Source of the DNA: Ficedula albicollis
Lineage: Eukaryota; Chordata; Aves; Passeriformes; Muscicapidae
Direction: 5' to 3'
Assembly: GCF_000247815.1 (NCBI RefSeq)
Contig: NC_021686.1
Location: 5,658,037 to 5,722,036 of the forward strand
Length of the DNA: 64,000 bases
The notes below the pieces were generated by a model. It was not told the DNA's origin and did not search any database. It was given only the letters and a program-made list of their open reading frames with translations. Made by a program: the position numbers and the translations under genes. Below are positions 60,898 through 64,000 of this stretch, in pieces (position 1 is the first letter of the stretch; each line of letters starts with the position of its first letter).

Positions 60898-63800
60898 ATC
60901 AACAAAGAAAAAGAGAAAGAATTAAACTCATTCATCATTAACTAGCACATCTGCAGCAAATCCAGAGAAAGAAAAAAAAATTCAGTTCTGGATATTTCTT
61001 CCTAGACCTAATTTTTACTGCTGTAATAGTTTTGATCAGCTTGCTCCCAGTGAAATCTCTCTTTATTAGGACTTCAGGACTTTGTTTATTTGTTAAGCAT
61101 TCCCTCTTAAATATGGCATCATACTGCAAAGTGTTCTTTTAAATAACCAGACCTGTAGCCATCCCAGTAAAGGAACTAGGAATGCTTTATGGAGCAAAAC
61201 ATTGTTTTCGTTGTGTTTTCCCAATTACTTTGTAATTCATAAGGTTCAGTAGCTCACAATGGGTCTCCCAGTAATTATTGCAAATTTGCAGTTCTGCTGT
61301 AGGTAAATTACAGGATAGAGAACTCCAGCTAGAAAAGAAGCTACTTTACTTTCTGCCAAGCCTTCTTTCCCCTTGACTTTCTCCTGCCTCTCTGTGTTCT
61401 CTTTGTTCTGCTCTGGCCCCAAGGAATGAGTTTGTCAGTACTGCTGGTGGATGTTTCAGAGAGCTTCCTGGAAAATCAGTGAGATGGGACTTGAAACACT
61501 TCCTTTCTGATTTGTGAGAGTCCTTTTCAGCTGCAGGAGGAACGAGCCCACAGGCTCCTATGGCTCTTCAGGAAGCAGCTACTTTTACTCAGCTGCCTGG
61601 AGCAGGAAAGAAGCCTGCAGGGGTGTCCCTGTGTCTGTCCTGTGCTGTGTTTACCAGGGGCAGCTGGGATAACATTTCTGTCCTTCCTGGGAAACTGTGG
61701 ACCTTGGGGAGAAACAAGCCTTTTCATCTTCTTTTTCCTCTTCTTTTTTTTCTCTATGTTCTCCATTACCTCTCCCTCCACATCTCCTTCTCTCTTCCCA
61801 TCTTCTCTGAGCTGTGTGTGCTGGGAGCAGGCTGTTTAAACCCCTCCTGCTGCTCCTCTGATTGTTACAGCAACAAACAATGGCCCTGTGGAGAGATCAT
61901 CAGGAGCCACTCTATCTGCTGAGGATAGATTACCACAGTATAGCAAGGAAGGAAAAGTTTATTTGGAGGAGCAAACAGTAAACAACCACCTTTGCAAACC
62001 ATCTCAGGACTGCTGAGTCCCAGAGAAGAGGTGAAACCCCTGAGACCTCTCTTTATGCCCCAGGCAGAGTGGACTTTCATGAGTTCAGGTGCAAAATACA
62101 GGCTTGGACTTTGCTTGCCCAGACCCTGTGTGTCCATCCATCCCTCCTAAAAGCTTTTGGCACTGTCAAGCAATTTCACCAGTTTGATAGAGGGATGGTG
62201 GCTTAAAGAGGTGGTTCCTACAAGACTCACAGCCACAGATGGGCAGTGAAGTCCCTGCTGCCTGAGGTGAGGAGAGGATGCCATGGAGCCAGGTCTCACT
62301 TGATGCTGGAGGGTCCAGGTGGATTTTGTGAGTGCCCCAGGCACAGAGAACGCTCCCACTTAAGTTTGTACCTTCCCAGACCTGAGGGAATTTTGTAGAG
62401 CTCCAGTGATGGATGACAGGGCTGTTTCTTGTTCTGGTTATGTGAGTTCCCAAAGACTGCACGGGGTCCAGATGAAATCAGTACAGCCAGGAGGCTTCAC
62501 TGGCCAGGGCAGAGGATCCATGGGGGTAATGGATGGGAAAGAAATGCCAGCTCAACAGCAAGAAGGGAGACCTTGGGCAGGAGTGAGGGCAGCAGAGAGA
62601 GAAGCACTGGAATATGGCAATGGAATAACTAAAACTGATAGAGAAGAGCACTTATGACTGGGGTCCAAGAGAAGGTGGCTCAAGGCAGGCTCTGAGGTGG
62701 AGCAGGGTGTTTATGTCCCAGCAGGAGATGTCAGAAGACAATGAGACACCTTTTCTCTTTCTGTTTCATCACACTTCTCAGGAAGAAACAGAGGGCAAGG
62801 CAATGCTGAAATCCTCAGAGGAAGTTGGAAAAGCATTTATTTTCTCCAAATCATGAAAACAAAAAAGAAGAAAGAAGAAAACTGATCTGTTTCTCCTATT
62901 GGCATCTTGAATGTCTAGCACTCACCAAACCTTATCTAAGAGGGTGGCTCTTCCTTTACAGCTTTTAGTCCTGTTCACTATCAAAGATTAAATGTTTACA
63001 GACTTGGGCTGGAAACTTGATCAGAAATTGCTGGTGAACCAAAATTAAAATGGGGGAAGCTGAGTAAACATAAACTGACTGTGCTAAGTGTCTGTCTCTG
63101 AAGGGTGATGAAATCTATTTTGGAGATCTCAGCTGTAAGTTTAAGCATCAGGGTAGCTTTAAGTAAGTGAGCTTATTTTACAGGTGTTTTCAAGCAGCCT
63201 GGAAAGGAACAGGAGAATTGTTCATGTTGCTGAAGGTCTCCAGGACAGGACACACTGTCTCTCTCCTGTGCTAGTGTAGGGATATGCCATGAACATGACA
63301 GCACTCAGCTGCTTCCAGCCTGTGGAATAACTGATGGATAACACAAGAGAGGAGTCCCTGTGAGTGGGGTAAGGACTCTGTTACCACTGTCTTTTATATT
63401 TACAGAAACATGACATTCTGAGCAAAGATTGAGGCTCATGTGATAGCTCTTTCTTTCTCTCCGTTAGATTTTCAGTTCTCATTTATTCTTCAGTCTTTAG
63501 AGAGGGATCTGTTTATTTATTAATCAGAACAGCTCAGCTAGTGACAGTAAATTTGATAGCTGTGCCCATGAGATGTCATGGCTATTTATTTCAGGCTGAA
63601 TGATGACAAATGTTTGGATAACAATAATAATAATTAGAGGCACTTAATCCCTTTTTGTTGTAGTAACTGCTCAGGGCTGCATGCTACAGGACGTGAACAA
63701 TTGTTCATACTGCATGAAGCTGAGCTTGGATACCTTTCTGGGTGAACCATATTTATTTTAAGATAATAGAGCTTTTCACTCAGCAATTCCACTGATTATC

Positions 63801-64000
63801 TCAAGCATATGCCACATACTGTCATCCCAAAAGGTTAAATCCTAGCTCCTGCTGATTCTTCCCCCAGGGGATGTCAGCATTGAGATGCAATGTTTCAGGA
63901 GAGTCTGCTCCTGAGCAATCCCTGCTTAAATCCCTCTGCAGATCTGGAATATCCAGTTATTATGGGCTCCCAGGGGCCACATCCTGAGACAGCACATGGA
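60898..64000. other. Unique non-coding sequence
   Basis: About 3.1 kb without recognised genes. 61720-61815 is pyrimidine-rich (TTCTTTTTCC, CCTCTCCCTCC). 63510-63660 is AT-rich with (AAT)n and TAATTAG near 63620. Confidence 0.5.

Overview
The window is non-coding DNA from a bird nuclear genome, probably a songbird. Three truncated CR1 LINE 3' ends lie at about 12.0, 45.5 and 56.3 kb. There is also avian-type endogenous retrovirus (ERV) material: an alpharetrovirus-like env remnant with its 3' LTR at 36.3-39.4 kb, a near-identical solo LTR of the same family on the minus strand at 26.6 kb, an unrelated 317-bp solo LTR present twice (21.4 and 22.3 kb), and a further LTR-like sequence at 17.2-18.35 kb. 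The songbird assignment rests mainly on the style of that last LTR and is inference. I recognise no host protein-coding exon, tRNA, rRNA or other RNA gene. Most open frames are short, lack recognisable domains or fall in low-complexity sequence. The window is best read as intergenic or intronic DNA.

Layout. 0-17 kb is mostly unique, with short tandem duplications (70, 77, 148 and 56 bp), a 20-bp-type minisatellite at 4.9 kb, one CR1 and a small CpG-rich patch at 16.6-17.1 kb. 17.2-18.35 kb is an LTR-like element interrupted by an uninterrupted run of 515 C. 21.2-23.0 kb is a 903-bp tandem duplication carrying the GGCT-flanked solo LTR. 26.55-27.0 kb is a minus-strand solo LTR with a 6-bp target duplication ACCCCA. 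29.0-31.9 kb is a 1443-bp tandem duplication followed by a 62-bp one. 33.0-34.25 kb is a 631-bp tandem duplication. 36.3-39.45 kb is the env/3' LTR remnant, whose leader is duplicated and whose env frame is broken by tandem duplications, a stop, a frameshift and two poly-C runs. 39.45-42.3 kb is an array of about six 435-bp satellite monomers directly abutting the LTR. 42.5-58.9 kb is mostly unique. 58.96-60.9 kb is a tandem duplication in which one copy carries about 940 bp of (TCCTC)n and the other about 45 bp. The rest is unique.

Two themes stand out. First, head-to-tail tandem duplications occur at every scale from 10 bp to 1.4 kb, and the large ones are almost identical between copies. 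This could be recent real duplication or uncollapsed haplotypes. Second, the second large poly-C run is bounded on its left by a 13-base exact match to the Illumina adapter stem and on its right by the complementary adapter end. That junction is therefore probably a sequencing or assembly artefact, and the neighbouring missing 5' half of the provirus may be a misassembly too. The best candidate for something undescribed is the 435-bp satellite into which the retrovirus appears to have inserted.
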